The notes under the pieces were generated by a model. The model searched no databases, was not told the DNA's origin, and saw only the letters and a program-made list of their open reading frames with translations. Below, piece by piece: positions 46,697-57,136 of a DNA stretch of 64,000 bases (its first letter is position 1; every line of letters starts with the position of its first letter). The DNA is from Hymenopellis radicata (Eukaryota; Basidiomycota; Agaricomycetes; Agaricales; Physalacriaceae): NCBI GenBank assembly GCA_015501595.1, contig JADNRX010000052.1, positions 62,001-126,000 of the forward strand. The letters run 5' to 3'. A program made the position numbers and the translations under genes.

Positions 46697-47838
46697 TATG
46701 TGGTTGGGAATATCGAGAACAGCAGCGGCAAAGTGATCTTGGCTGCTAAATGTGAGATTGGCGGTCTCAGCACCCGAATCGTCGGATTCCTTGGTGAGCG
46801 TGACTTTGGCATGTTCGCGATTCCGAAGAATGCGGCGGCGAACGTCATCGGGCATGATGGAAACACAAAACTGGGCAAAATGACCGGGAAGACCACACCT
46901 GTAGCGCACATCAGTGCGATTCTTGGTGTTCATCCAATCGAATCTATCGGCGGACGAATGTGAGTGCGACGAGTGTGAGTGCGATGAGGAATGGTCAGGG
47001 TTTCGATAACCGCGCGCGGCACCAGCGAAAATATCTTCAGATCTGTCACCCCCTTGATTCAGTCCGGGCTGATGGGTGGGTGACAACGGAGCGAGGCGTG
47101 CAGCACGAACGACTGAATCAGCCTTCTGAAGATCAGCCTGCTCCCAAGAGTTTATGGCGCTAATGATATCAGGGACGGAACGCATGGGTTTCTCATTCTG
47201 GAGAACGGTCGTGATGGGGGAATAAACCGAGGACAGGGAGTTCATGATTTTATCTTGTATCATAAATGGGGGAAGGGCGACGGCAATGTCTTCGAGATTT
47301 CTCTCAATTCCAATGACAGCCTGAAGGAAGGTATCGGCAGGATGGTTAATGTCGTGCGTCAGCCCGTTGAGCTTGGACATGAGCGAGGAGCGAGTGGCGG
47401 CGTCGGAGTGAGTGTAGAAGGCAGTGAGCTGGGCCCAAAGTAGGCGACCACTTCTTCCGACACCAGCGTTGTTAACCTTCTTCTGGACATCCTGGTCCAG
47501 CGTAAGGTAGAGGATACCGTATGCCTTGCTGTTGTTGGCAGTCCAGGTGCGCATTTGCACTGCGCCACTGGGAATAGGGACAGCGGGGTCAACAGCATCA
47601 AAGAGACCCTCAGACATGAGGAGGGCTTCGGCGTCGGGTTTCCATGTGTGGTAGTTCCTGCCAGAGCACTTGGAGATGTCCGATGGTTTGACCATGGCGA
47701 GCAGGACAGGCGGAATGAAAGGAAATGGACGAGGATGAAAGGAAATGGATGAGGTGGGGTTTGCTGATCGTGACAGCGGACAATAGAAAAGCGGACCAGA
47801 TGAGAACTCTTTAGGCAGCAAGGGGCAAGCCCATAACC

Positions 47839-47958
47839 TGTTAGAATTGGTATACCGGAGGGCGAGTGGCACAGATGATGGCACAGAAATAACACGCGAT
47901 TGATTGTGACACGTGACGTAACACGAAACTAAATACAGTCTCGACTCTACATCCAACA
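47839..47958 (-). repeat. LTR (5' LTR of the copia-type element)
   Basis: 120 bases; the copy at 45594-45716 differs mainly by a small change (CTCGACTCTAC versus CTCGACCAAGGTAC). High identity between LTRs means a recent insertion. Confidence 0.92.
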
Positions 47959-49600
47959 ATCCAAAGGCTGCATCCCATCGCTAGTATCCGTAGCCAAGTC
48001 GTACATAAATCGCTCCGCCATCGCATTAAAACTCTTGATATTGTTCACCGCGACCTGCATGATAACCGATGGCTTCACAGGCGCGTCCGGATCAGTAAAC
48101 GCCGACGTAAACCCAGCGATCATCCGTTCGTCGTTCCGCGTGCTGTCCAACGAGAATAGCACTCTGAACGTGTCGGCCGCAACCTGCACGGACCGCGCCC
48201 GACTCGCCGCACTGCCCTGCCATGTGGATCGGGATTCCCAATTCGGTTCGCGGTGTATGCTGTCAAGGTAGGGAAGAAATCCAAAAAAGAGAGCTGAGAA
48301 ACCTCGTCGCCGTGGCTTTCCAGTCGCAGTCTGCAGAGCTAGCAAGGGAACGAGGATACATGAGCCGGAATAACCCGCGAGTCTGTAGGGTCCTGTCGGT
48401 TGTTTTTTCTTGATCTTCGAGATGTAGAATGAAACTAGATCTTCGAGGCTGGTCATGGGCGCATCGGGTGTAAGCTGGACGCCCCACAGGGCGCTGTGGA
48501 AGTGCTCTGCTAGTCCAGCAAACTCATAGAGAACACCACCGGCACCTTAAACTGGGGGTAAGCAAAGTGGCGTATGCATGATCTTGTTTGCACGTACCGT
48601 GGAAGATTATCAAAGGAGTCTCTGAGGCGCCATTCCCTTTATGGAGTTCTACGATGGTCCTCCCCACTTGGGGAAGCTCAGAGAGTAAGAGGGATCTTCG
48701 ATTTCGTCCCCGGTCTCCGAAGGAACATTCTGCACAAGACTGAACACCAACGCGCTCAGAAGCGAGATGTTCGGATGCTCAAAGATAAAGTTGGGCCGAA
48801 GAGCTCGGATAGTCGTGAGGGAGACACATTTAGACTTGCGAAGCAATCCCAGAAGCGAGTTCTGGATGGCTGTTGATACCAAACTGAGACTTGCTTGAGC
48901 AAATGCGGCAGGCTAAGGCTGAATTCAACTAACCTGTCTCCGCCACTTGCGAAAATATCACTATCGTCACCGATGTGGCTGTTCATCGCCTTGTTGACTA
49001 TGGCTCGCACAGATGCTGTGACAGCTTCGATCGACCATGAGTCCGGGATGGACATATTCGACTGGGAGATTTCCTCAAGAGCGGTGTATAATGCCTCGAT
49101 CGCCTCTGCGTATGCAACCAGGGTGGATGGTCGTCTCGGAGCTCCTTTGAGGGTGAACTCAACTGGCTTCTCCGGTTTTGTTACTAGTATCATCTTGTAG
49201 ATGACATGTAAGCGCCCTGAACCAGCGAGTTATGCAAGGGAAGTACCTCTTTGAATATCTGTGAATGCTGGGGAGCCTGTTCATTTGCGCGCTCTACGGT
49301 GGGCCTAGTTTCGACGTCAGAGACGTCAACCGATGAGAGAAAAGTAGGATCACCATATACTCGTCCTGAAGGCTACAAGTTTCGCCTCATCCGTAGGATC
49401 AAATTCGTAGTCTTTGGCGGGTATCAAGAGGACGCCAGGCTGAAAATTGCCACGCCCAAACATGATCGCGCCAATGATTCTTGTGTCCAGTGCACAGAGC
49501 GCTGCCTCTATCGATACATAATTAGATGTGTTGGAACGGAGACGCGCAACAGAGAAGCGAACCGATAGGAATAGGATTGGTCTTATCCATGAGGGATTAG

Positions 49601-50016
49601 TAGAGCATGCCACGAGTCTAAACCCGGGTCCGGCGGGTCGAGTTTGCGCGAGTTTGCATATCTGAAGTCCGGACTTGCGACTTGTCTCAAACTCGCGAGT
49701 CGCGGGTCTAAAACTCGCGAGTTTGCGAGTTTTTGACGAGTTTTGAGCTATAACCCACTCATATCCCCTTCAACTGAGGTCAAACTAGTGCAAACATCAT
49801 CTCTATAGCCTATTGCAACTCTGTTGAATCATATTCATATGTATAACATAGGTTATATGCATAATATTATATCTTAACTGACTATCGGAACCTGCGCAAG
49901 TTCTTGCGGAATGCTCCAACCTCAAACCTGCGACTTGCGCAAACCCGGGTCACGAGTCGCGAGTCGCAGGTTACCTGCGAGTTACCTGCGCCCGCCCAAA
50001 CTCGTGTCATGCTCTA
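49601..50016. mobile_element. hAT-like MITE, 416 bp, with ACTCGCGAG motifs
   Basis: Inverted ends TAGAGCATGCCACGAGT and ACTCGTGTCATGCTCTA (one mismatch) flanked by an exact 8 bp duplication GGGATTAG (49593-49600 and 50017-50024). The outer 120 bases on each side are packed with ACTCGCGAG, GACTTGCG and ACCCGGGT motifs. The centre is AT-rich without an open frame. It sits in the adenylation part of the synthetase. Confidence 0.88.
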
Positions 50017-50149
50017 GGGATTAGCAACAAGAGGTCGGAAGTATGAGTGCAAGTACCTTTTCCTGTTGAATTCATCAGGTCCATTCAATGATTCATGAAG
50101 TGAATCAACTCACCCCAGAACTACTGTACTATTACACGCAAGTCTTCGT

Positions 50150-51234
50150 AGACCTGGGCACGAGTGCCGGGTGTTTGCGAGTACTCGCGGGTGCACCCGG
50201 CACTCACACCCGGGTGCCGAGTGTTTGTTGAACTCGGGTAGGGTGTCACCACGGGTGTCTACCCAAGTGCGGGTGTCTGCCTCTGGGCCACGAGTACCCG
50301 GGGGCAAACACCCGCCTAACACCCGTATTTTTTCCATATTTTTTGCGATTTTATTGAGCCCAGAAACGATGTTCTGTGAGCTCGGGCGGAGTTCCGGCGA
50401 TTGCCGAACTGCCAAATCAGGCGAGATTTGATCAGATCTCTCCTGCCTCCTTCCTTCATCGTCGCCTCCACCCGACCTCCAACGATCCGTCGCTCGACCT
50501 TGAGTCGGCGATGAAGACACGTCACACTGGCGCTCGACTTTGTGTCGGCGTCGCTATACCACGACGGGGATGACTTCATGTCGTCTCCATAGAAACGATG
50601 TGAGTCGGACGCGTAAGCCCCGCAAACGGGCAGCACACGACGACCGATGGCAATACAACGATGTCCAACGACACGACAAGTTGGGACGCAACCCGCCGCG
50701 CTCAACAGCGCGCTTGAAGAGCGGGGCGGGGGATTTTGGGCTGCCACGTCGTCTGCTGGCGACGTGGCAGATTGGTCCGTGTTTCTTGCTTTCTTTTTGT
50801 TATTAGCGGCGTCTGCAGATGCCGTTGACTCTTGGGCCACACTGACAATCTATTATAGGTATTTACTTCTCGGGTAAGCCCTTCAAGAAGGCACCATCCA
50901 CCACCTCTACCTCCCTCTCCGCCACATTTCACACCCCTCACGTCATTGGCATCATGCACCACCGATGCTCCTCCCGCAATTGCTGGAGGATGCCGATGTG
51001 GCATGAGGTGACCGCGAGTGAGGTGGATGATGTGAAGGATGCGGGTGTACACAGGTACACCCGCCACCACACACGGGTGTCTGTACACCCGTGTGTGCTG
51101 AACACTCGCGAATGGGTGTGGCACTCGAGTGCCACACTCGGGTAGCACTCGAGTGCGGGTGTCCGGCCTGGAGCCGCGAGTGACCCGCCGGACGAGTGCG
51201 AGTGCACCCGGGTGGGCACTCATGCCCAGGTCTA
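50150..51234. mobile_element. hAT-like element, 1085 bp, with CACCCGGGTG motifs
   Basis: Ends TAGACCTGGGCACGAGTGCC and GGGCACTCATGCCCAGGTCTA form inverted repeats; the 8 bp duplication is AGTCTTCG (50142-50149 and 51235-51242). About 180 bases at each end are dense with CACCCG/CGGGTGT and GAGTGC motifs. The middle 700 bases hold a minus-strand open frame (50316-50840) with a Lys/Ser-rich start but no transposase domain I can recognise. It is longer than a typical MITE and could be a decayed autonomous element. Confidence 0.85.
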
Positions 51235-51242
51235 AGTCTTCG

Positions 51243-51445
51243 CATAACGGGTAACGGGGGCCTGTGAAATGAAGAGTTCATGCTACCATAACGCGTAACG
51301 GTCAAAATTGGGCCCCAGGTAAGGCCCAAAAAGGAAATTTTTTAAGGCGGCGGCTATCGCCGCCGCTCCCGCCTGTCCATATAAGGAAATTGGACCCTGA
51401 ATGAAGAGCAATATCTGTGAAGAGTATGCGTAACGGGTAACGCCC
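51243..51445. repeat. Short AACGGGTAACG repeats
   Basis: The unit (A/G)TAACGGGTAACG or its near-palindrome CATAACGCGTAACGG occurs at about 51244, 51289 and 51428. The interval between has a GC-rich hairpin (GGCGGCGGCTATCGCCGCC). It may be a further small inserted element but clear ends were not found. Confidence 0.4.
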
Positions 51446-52970
51446 CATGAAGACTAGATCGTAATAGTACAGTATGCATAAGCTGTTCATCTGAAGCACT
51501 CGTGGATTAGAACACTGTCAAATGAATATTAAAGCCACACACCGAATCGTCCATATATCTTGAACAACGTGGGGTTGGTCGGATGCAACCTAATCAAGTC
51601 CTTCGTGTCGTAGGCTGGGACACCATCCACTTCAGTGGAGATGACAGCAGGCGAATACCCCGATTCAGGATTGGCCTTCGGAGACGTCAGTAAATGTTGC
51701 AGAGCTACCTTCATAGAGATATTACCAAGACCACCAATCGATAGACGTCCGGCTCTTCTTCAAAGGGGATCAAGTGGTGCTTGACATGAGGAGACCACTG
51801 CACGGGAATTAGACGCCGCCCTAAAGGCTGAAATAGAGACATACCCTCATCCAATGCCATCCTTCTGGCGGCGGAGCCTCTGGGCAGGCGGTAAGATATG
51901 AGATGCAGGTCGAGACAGGAAACTTACTAGGCATGATTTGGGAAAGAGGTGTACCTGTTTCCGTGCTGCAACAGATTTTATGAACCATTGAATATGGAGT
52001 CTTACCAGCCGTAGAAGGAGCAAATCATGATGCCTTCTTGAACGAGCAGGTCTCCGACTGCATGAGCCAAAGGTCCGCCGCCGTAGCACTAAGAGTATGA
52101 AGTTTAAAACGTGGCCATCGGAAGACACACTGGGTGATATTTACAATTGTTTCGAATTTCTTCAAGGACTTCAAGTCCTCAGGATTTCGGGACCAGGCCT
52201 TGGAACATGAATGATGCGTAGAGGTACAGATAAGAAGAACTGGACATACCTCCAAGAAGAGAGGGACGCAAAAGACTCTGTCGCATCTGGTGGCCAGTGC
52301 GAGTATATACAACTCTCGTATGATTAGTTATAGTGTCATAACTAATTCTGGCAATGAGGTGGCCAATAACTGAAGTCGGTCAGACAGCCCGACACGGCAC
52401 TGCCACTGCCCGCCCCGGCACGTTTCCAAATGGGACATCTCCCGCTCCTTCTGTGGGCCGTGTGATGGAATCTCCTATTCATGTAGGCCGCTGAAAACCG
52501 TGCAGATGCCCTCCTGATAACTGCTGACATACTCTGTGGTCCACAGATTCCCAAAACCTGCGACGCGATACGCCTTGATAGCTTCCGCCCAGGTGATATC
52601 GCGTCTCGTACCGTCCGTCGGGTCCTCATAGCAGTATAAGACATGGTTCGGACTGAGTCTGGCATCGTACTCGAACATTTCAGAGAGCGTCAAGGACCCG
52701 TCCAACGGCGGCATCCGAAACGAATACCATGGTAGAAAATCGATGAGTTGGCTACAGCACAGCGCAGAACAGAAGCCATTTTAAAGACGCGCGCTCCGGT
52801 CTGTTCGGTCATCCTTTCGACTAGACAGACGCGCTGAGGCAAAAAAACTCATCAACATTGGTGACCACGTCCCCGGGAAACCCGGCGAGAAAGCCAACGC
52901 CCACGCACAAAACGCGCTCGTATATCGCGCCCTCCGGCCTGACTGCAAGAGATTCAGTACAGGCTCGGGG

Positions 52971-53119
52971 GTCGACAAAATCCCCAGTTCCGTCGAGGGT
53001 GCGGCAAGCTCCCTGAGTTCACACCGCAAGTCAAGAGTCAAAGTCCACGTCAACAAGTCAATTCGTCAGCTCGAGGCGACAAATTCCCCAGTTCCGTCGA
53101 AGGCGCGGCGAGCTCCCCA
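52971..53119. repeat. Two direct copies of a 45-base unit
   Basis: 52971-53015 and 53075-53119 share CGACAAA-TCCCCAGTTCCGTCGA and the following GCGGC-AGCTCCC with few changes. They lie upstream of the synthetase pseudogene start. The rest of 52715-53735 has no supported gene. Confidence 0.55.
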
Positions 53120-53739
53120 AGCAGGCTGTAAGGAGTCCATCAAACTTATGTGCAAGAGCCATCCATGACACAGTCCATAAAGGTCAGGTATACGCCCATG
53201 AGTGGTCAAGACGTGTAGTCAAAGAAATGTATTCTGGTCAAGTTAAAAGCGACGGTGGTCAAGACCAAGAAGGTTTGCATCAGCCCGATCGGATCGTACC
53301 TTAGATCCTTCTGTAACAAGACGTGGTTTATCCGTCCACCTCAAATCCACCTAGCTCCGAATCCTGCGAGTCCATGGTCTCTGGAGGTCTCTGGTCGAAA
53401 TTGAGTCTCTGACGTCTTGGGTGTCCATAGAGACGCCAGAGATAACCCCTGTTTGCCTGCTGCCACCACCTTCATAAAGTCAGCATGAAGTTGCAAGTTC
53501 TCCTGGCTGCTGCTGCATTGGCGTCTAGACCATCCGCCCAGAAATAGATCATACATGAAGCCACCGCGTGAGTTAAGCGTCGAGTTTGGTTAATGATACT
53601 TACTTCGTATGAGATTATGAACACAGAGACGAACGTCAGGGCGTTTCATGGCGCTCAAATACTGGTGCCGCAGAAGCGGCACGACAGATGTGCTACTTGT
53701 GCGCGACGTACAGACTACAAGGAGAATTCCACGAGATCA

Positions 53740-55789
53740 TCAAGAGGCAGACGGGAAGAGCTCTTGATCAACGGCGCAGACGGTACCTTGAGCAGGAAGT
53801 GTTCCATTCCGGAAGTACGCGCCTATGTACGAGTATAGGCATGTCGACTTTGCCACCGTTGAGGTGTGCTGTGAAGGAGATCAGCGCCGAGAAACAAAGA
53901 CATAAAGCTAAAGCTAGACGTACACCGGGCGAGTCTTGCGTTAGGACCACAGATCTGGGGAAGGCCTTGGAAAGATTTTTTGCTCTGTCGCTGAAGATTA
54001 CACCGGGACACCAATCTGATGGAGAGGAGAACTCACGAAGCAAGTGATGTTACTGGGTCAGCCGTGTTACCGATAAGTAGCAACGGGAAACTCGTGTTTC
54101 CCGAGATCGGTCGCCCTTTGCGATGAACTTTCCAGCCGCTGAGGATCAAGACCTTTAATCAGGGTATGCCATAGTAGAAGTGAAGGCGACCACTTACGAG
54201 CATCCAACACGCACCCGAATTATGGTGTCAGCAAACGTAGAGATGCCACTGACTTGTTTCCAATATTCCTCAAGATCCGCGACGGAGTCTGTCACTTCTA
54301 CGCCATCACCACAAGCGACGGCAAACTGCGCCTCCCAAGTATTCAGATACGTCGCCGAGCTTGAGGTGGCGCACTCGAAAGGTACACCGTCGAGCTGCAT
54401 CTCGTAGATAATGGTCCCATTTCCCGCCGCAAGTTCAGCCAATCCTTGTGCGAGTATCGAGAATGAGGCGTAAGGGGTGGACAAAGCGGTTTTGACCGCA
54501 CTCCTCAGAATGCTGTAGTCTACAATGCCATAGGCAGGGGAGGATGAGGAGTATACAGGGACTGGCTCCGCGAGAACTGAAGCATAGAGGGTATTCAGGT
54601 TGGACTCGATCTCGGATGGTGACGAGGCATAGAATGCACAGTTGTTCGGACCCGCAGCGTAGCAGCCATCGAAAAAGGTCTGCATCGCGCGATCCGCGTC
54701 AAGAACTCCATTGCGCCAGTCGCCTAAGATGCGGTTCGTTAGATGGCTGGAGCGGTACGAACAGGATTGAAGACTTGCCCGCATAATATCCTTGAACGTC
54801 CGGAACGCCGTCAAGCAGCATGCGCCCAACACGATCCTACAAACGTTTCGTGAGTGAAATAGCGCGATTCCATGCCGAGCAAGCTCACAGGGAACATGGC
54901 AGCAAATGTCGCACCCAAAGTCGATCCGTATCTGATTGAAAGATCAGCCATAGTAACATGTAAAACCACGAACAAGAGCACGTACGAAATACCGTAGTAA
55001 AGGAGCATGTGCTGTCCGTTGGCTTCAGTAATCCTGAGCATATCGCGCGCGACATTGTCAGTTCCCCCATGCTCCAAGATACCAGATGTATCGCGATCCT
55101 TAGCCATCTGCCCAAGGACGCGCGAGTTTGCCCACATCCTTGGGAGGGCCAATGGGTCATCGGTGACGTTTAGAACGGTCGAAGACGTGTAAGGATTGGC
55201 CAACCACAATGCACGTTCGGCCTCGGTAAGGAAAAACTCGAAACGAGGCGTGGATGCACCGATTCCTTGAAAGATACCGTCAGCCTATCGTCCAGACAAA
55301 TGATGCCGGGTATTGTTACCTCTAGGATCAAAAGACACAATGTCATACTGAGCCCCAATGAGAGCCGCCGCTTTTGGACCGAGAGTTTGAAGCACAAGCA
55401 CACCACTTCCACCGGGACCACCTGGGTTGATGAGTACCGCGCCTCGGTAGTCCTCAGCTGGCGCCGTTGACGCGTACTTGATAACGGCAATGGCGGCGGT
55501 AGCGCCGGCCTTGTTGGAATAATCAAGAGGAACCTGGAGCAGAATAGATGATTGAGAAAGGTCTGCATGCTCGTATAGTTGTCAAATGTACCTGTAGCCG
55601 TGTACATTGAAATTTCTCAAAACATTTTACCCATGTGAGGTTTCGCGATGGCTCGATCTAGCAATAGAAAGATTTAGTATCAGTCAACACTTGCCAGAAA
55701 AGACGTACAGAAGACCAATCAAAGGTCTGGGCGAACGCGCAGGGGGCAAGAAACGCAAGAGCGAGGCCTAACTGGATGTAAGATACCAT
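53740..55789 (-). CDS. Secreted TAP-type alpha/beta hydrolase (peptidase S33-like)
   Basis: Start ATG 55789 with signal peptide (MVSYIQLGLALAFLAPCAFA). Then IEPSRNLTWVKCFEKFQCTR, VPLDYSNKAGATAAIAVIKY, the oxyanion loop LINPGGPGGSG and FDPR. The nucleophile motif GISYGSTLG is split by an intron (about 54930-54985), followed by AAMFP-DRVGRMLLDGVPDV. Further on come FFDGCYAAGPNNCAFY and the C-terminal TAP-like domain with LLLIGNTADPVTSLAS, carrying the catalytic aspartate, and AKNLSKAFPRSVVLTQDSPG leading to the histidine exon GHTSTVAK. The stop is 53740-53742. One intron (near 54730-54785) starts with GC (GCAAGT) and ends TTAG. Family members release N-terminal residues from peptides outside the cell. 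Confidence 0.82.
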
Positions 55790-55799
55790 AACGATCAGC

Positions 55800-57130
55800 G
55801 TAATGGCAGATGCAGTGGGAATAAAAAAAAGAAAATGTAGGATCTTTGCTTTTATACGTACCCTACAAGCAAGCTGAGACACGACCGTCACAGCCCACCA
55901 GTCGCGCAAGCGGACCTCCACATCGCATTCAAGGCTGAGGTTGATGGTCCGGCATAGCTTCAAGCGCGTTTCAGTGAAAGGTGGGCGATCTACAAGCTGT
56001 AGCTCGTTGCATATTCAAGCAGACCTGTAGACAGTAGGAAAATAACCGTTATGCACTTTTCATTTTGCACAATTAATGTGACTTGTGAAACATTCTGAGA
56101 CAATGCTCCTCTAGCGAGCTTGCTTCTATGGGCTTATGCTGGGGGACTGATGGTGGAGTGGGCCAAGCTGTCGCAGATGGAATCGCACGTCGCGTGGTGG
56201 CGAGAGATGAAGATGGAATTGCTACGCGACGGAACAGGAAAAGCCCGGAAGGTGCTGCCAAACACGGCCAAACACCGCGCCTCTGTGGGGAATCCGGTCA
56301 GGATCCACCACTGCAATGGGCCCATCGATGGCAGTGATGTCTTGCTGTCTGCCCTCTGCGCAATCGTCCAGTGCCCACAGACACTTTGTGAGACCTCGAC
56401 AGACCCATAGCCCATAGCCCGTACCGTAACCGGTAACCGGTAACCCCGGCTAGGCTGAAGTTATGGTCAGTCAGCAGTTGAAGTGTAACCTTACCGCTAA
56501 AAGACATTCGCTTCACCCGTTCAAGTATGGATCCCGAGTAACCACCAAAGGCAGTGCGGAATAATTTGGGGATTAAAGCTGGAAACTGGTAGTCTCGTTA
56601 CCGACCGAATAAAAGTGACAAGTCGACGATATATGTTCTCGTGATTTTTTTGGCACTGGGAACATCACGTCCGTACGCACGAGAACACCAGGACCCTCTA
56701 TCGTCGACTTGTCACATTAGAGGGTTCGGTTACAGGACTAGGAAACTGGCCAGTTGCGCCAAGTGCTGAATCGTTGTTCAATGAATGACATCGAGAATTG
56801 AAACAACAAGATGAAGATAAAGTGTCACCGGCGCCAGCTGCCTTCAGGTAGGCCCAGGGTAGGCCTCGCCACTGATTTCATGTCCGTTGTCAGTGCATAC
56901 CTTCACTCTGAACACTCCCGGTCACTTCGGTGTTGGACGCGAACTGAGGCGCAGTACCAAAAGAGAGGAGGACGTTGACGTGAACGGTTATCCATTCGAA
57001 AGCACACACGATGACGCTTGAAATGTGATGGGGGATACAAAGACATTGACGACTTAGAAACATGTAGCCTAATGCCCAAGATCAAGTGAGAATTGTTATA
57101 CATACACGGGCTTATTGAAGACAACTGCTT
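55800..57130. other. Intergenic 1.3 kb with an inverted-repeat element
   Basis: No gene is supported here. It contains short AACCGGTAACCGGTAACC repeats near 56425 and the inverted-repeat element at 56588-56745. Small open frames at 56120-56410 have no family features. Confidence 0.4.
56588..56745. repeat. Inverted-repeat (foldback) element
   Basis: A perfect 17-base inverted pair GTGACAAGTCGACGATA (56615-56631) and TATCGTCGACTTGTCAC (56699-56715), with an inner pair GTTCTCGTG/CACGAGAAC and an imperfect outer extension to about 56590 and 56740. It could form a long hairpin. No target duplication was fixed. Confidence 0.55.
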
Positions 57131-57136
57131 GCAACT

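Larger units (their letters stand above)
45748..47695 (-). pseudogene. Copia-type gag gene, interrupted by two MITEs
   Basis: ATG 47695 gives MVKPSDISKCSGRNYHTWKP and AEALLMSEGLFDAVD, the usual start of copia-type (UBN2-like) gag. Later come TLDQDVQKKVNNAG, LTAFYTHSDAATRSSLMSKL and a His/Ser-rich linker. The zinc knuckle reads RYRCGLPGHFAQFC: Cys-x4-His-x4-Cys is kept but the first cysteine is an arginine. A TA-flanked MITE breaks the frame at 46696 and a hAT MITE at 46416; the host frame on each side of both insertions is in register (NHI to DIDNMDPDVREGWLA to SPNVAS). The last part has a run of eight lysines and ends DDEGDFSM at 45748. Confidence 0.85.
45594..47958 (-). mobile_element. Gag-only copia-type LTR retrotransposon (TR-GAG-like)
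   Basis: A complete insertion of 2365 bases with LTRs of 123 and 120 bases (TGTTAG...CCAACA on the plus strand) and a 5 bp target duplication ATCCA at 45589-45593 and 47959-47963. Coding is on the minus strand. Next to the upstream LTR (47838 downwards) is GGTTATGGGCTTGCC, which resembles the internal initiator-tRNA primer site of copia elements. Before the other LTR lies a purine tract with two AGGGGGTG copies (about 45717-45745). The internal region encodes only gag; no protease, integrase or reverse transcriptase is present, so it must have moved using enzymes from elsewhere. It interrupts the thioesterase part of the synthetase. Confidence 0.9.
45366..52714 (-). pseudogene. Adenylation-carrier-thioesterase (NRPS-like) synthetase, broken by mobile elements
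   Basis: Adenylation pieces, from the N-terminus: PPLDGSLTLSEMFEYDARLS (52714 down), ATRCDRVFCVPLFLE and NPEDLKSLKKFETI (near 52150-52290), YGGGPLAHAVGDLLVQEG (near 52030-52090), AYDTKDLIRLHPTNPTLFKI (near 51560-51620), then GAIMFGRGNFQPGVLLIPA (near 49440) and PQHSQIFKE/MILVTKPEKP (near 49180-49280). The carrier motif is DDSDIFASGGD (near 48950) and NFIFEHPNISLL. The thioesterase begins GAGGVLYEFAGLAEHF (48500s), with nucleophile AGYSGSC and end VTFVPGGHFEF. Such three-domain enzymes make aryl or quinone products such as atromentin. A 7-base duplication near 48325 breaks the thioesterase frame, a copia element sits in it, and two hAT-like elements sit in the adenylation domain. It is not functional. 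Confidence 0.82.

Noticed and set aside
53593..54047. Plus-strand open frames at the hydrolase 3' end
   Set aside because: They are antisense to the last two exons of the TAP-type hydrolase, whose motifs (IGNTADPVTS, GHTSTVAK) are clear on the minus strand.
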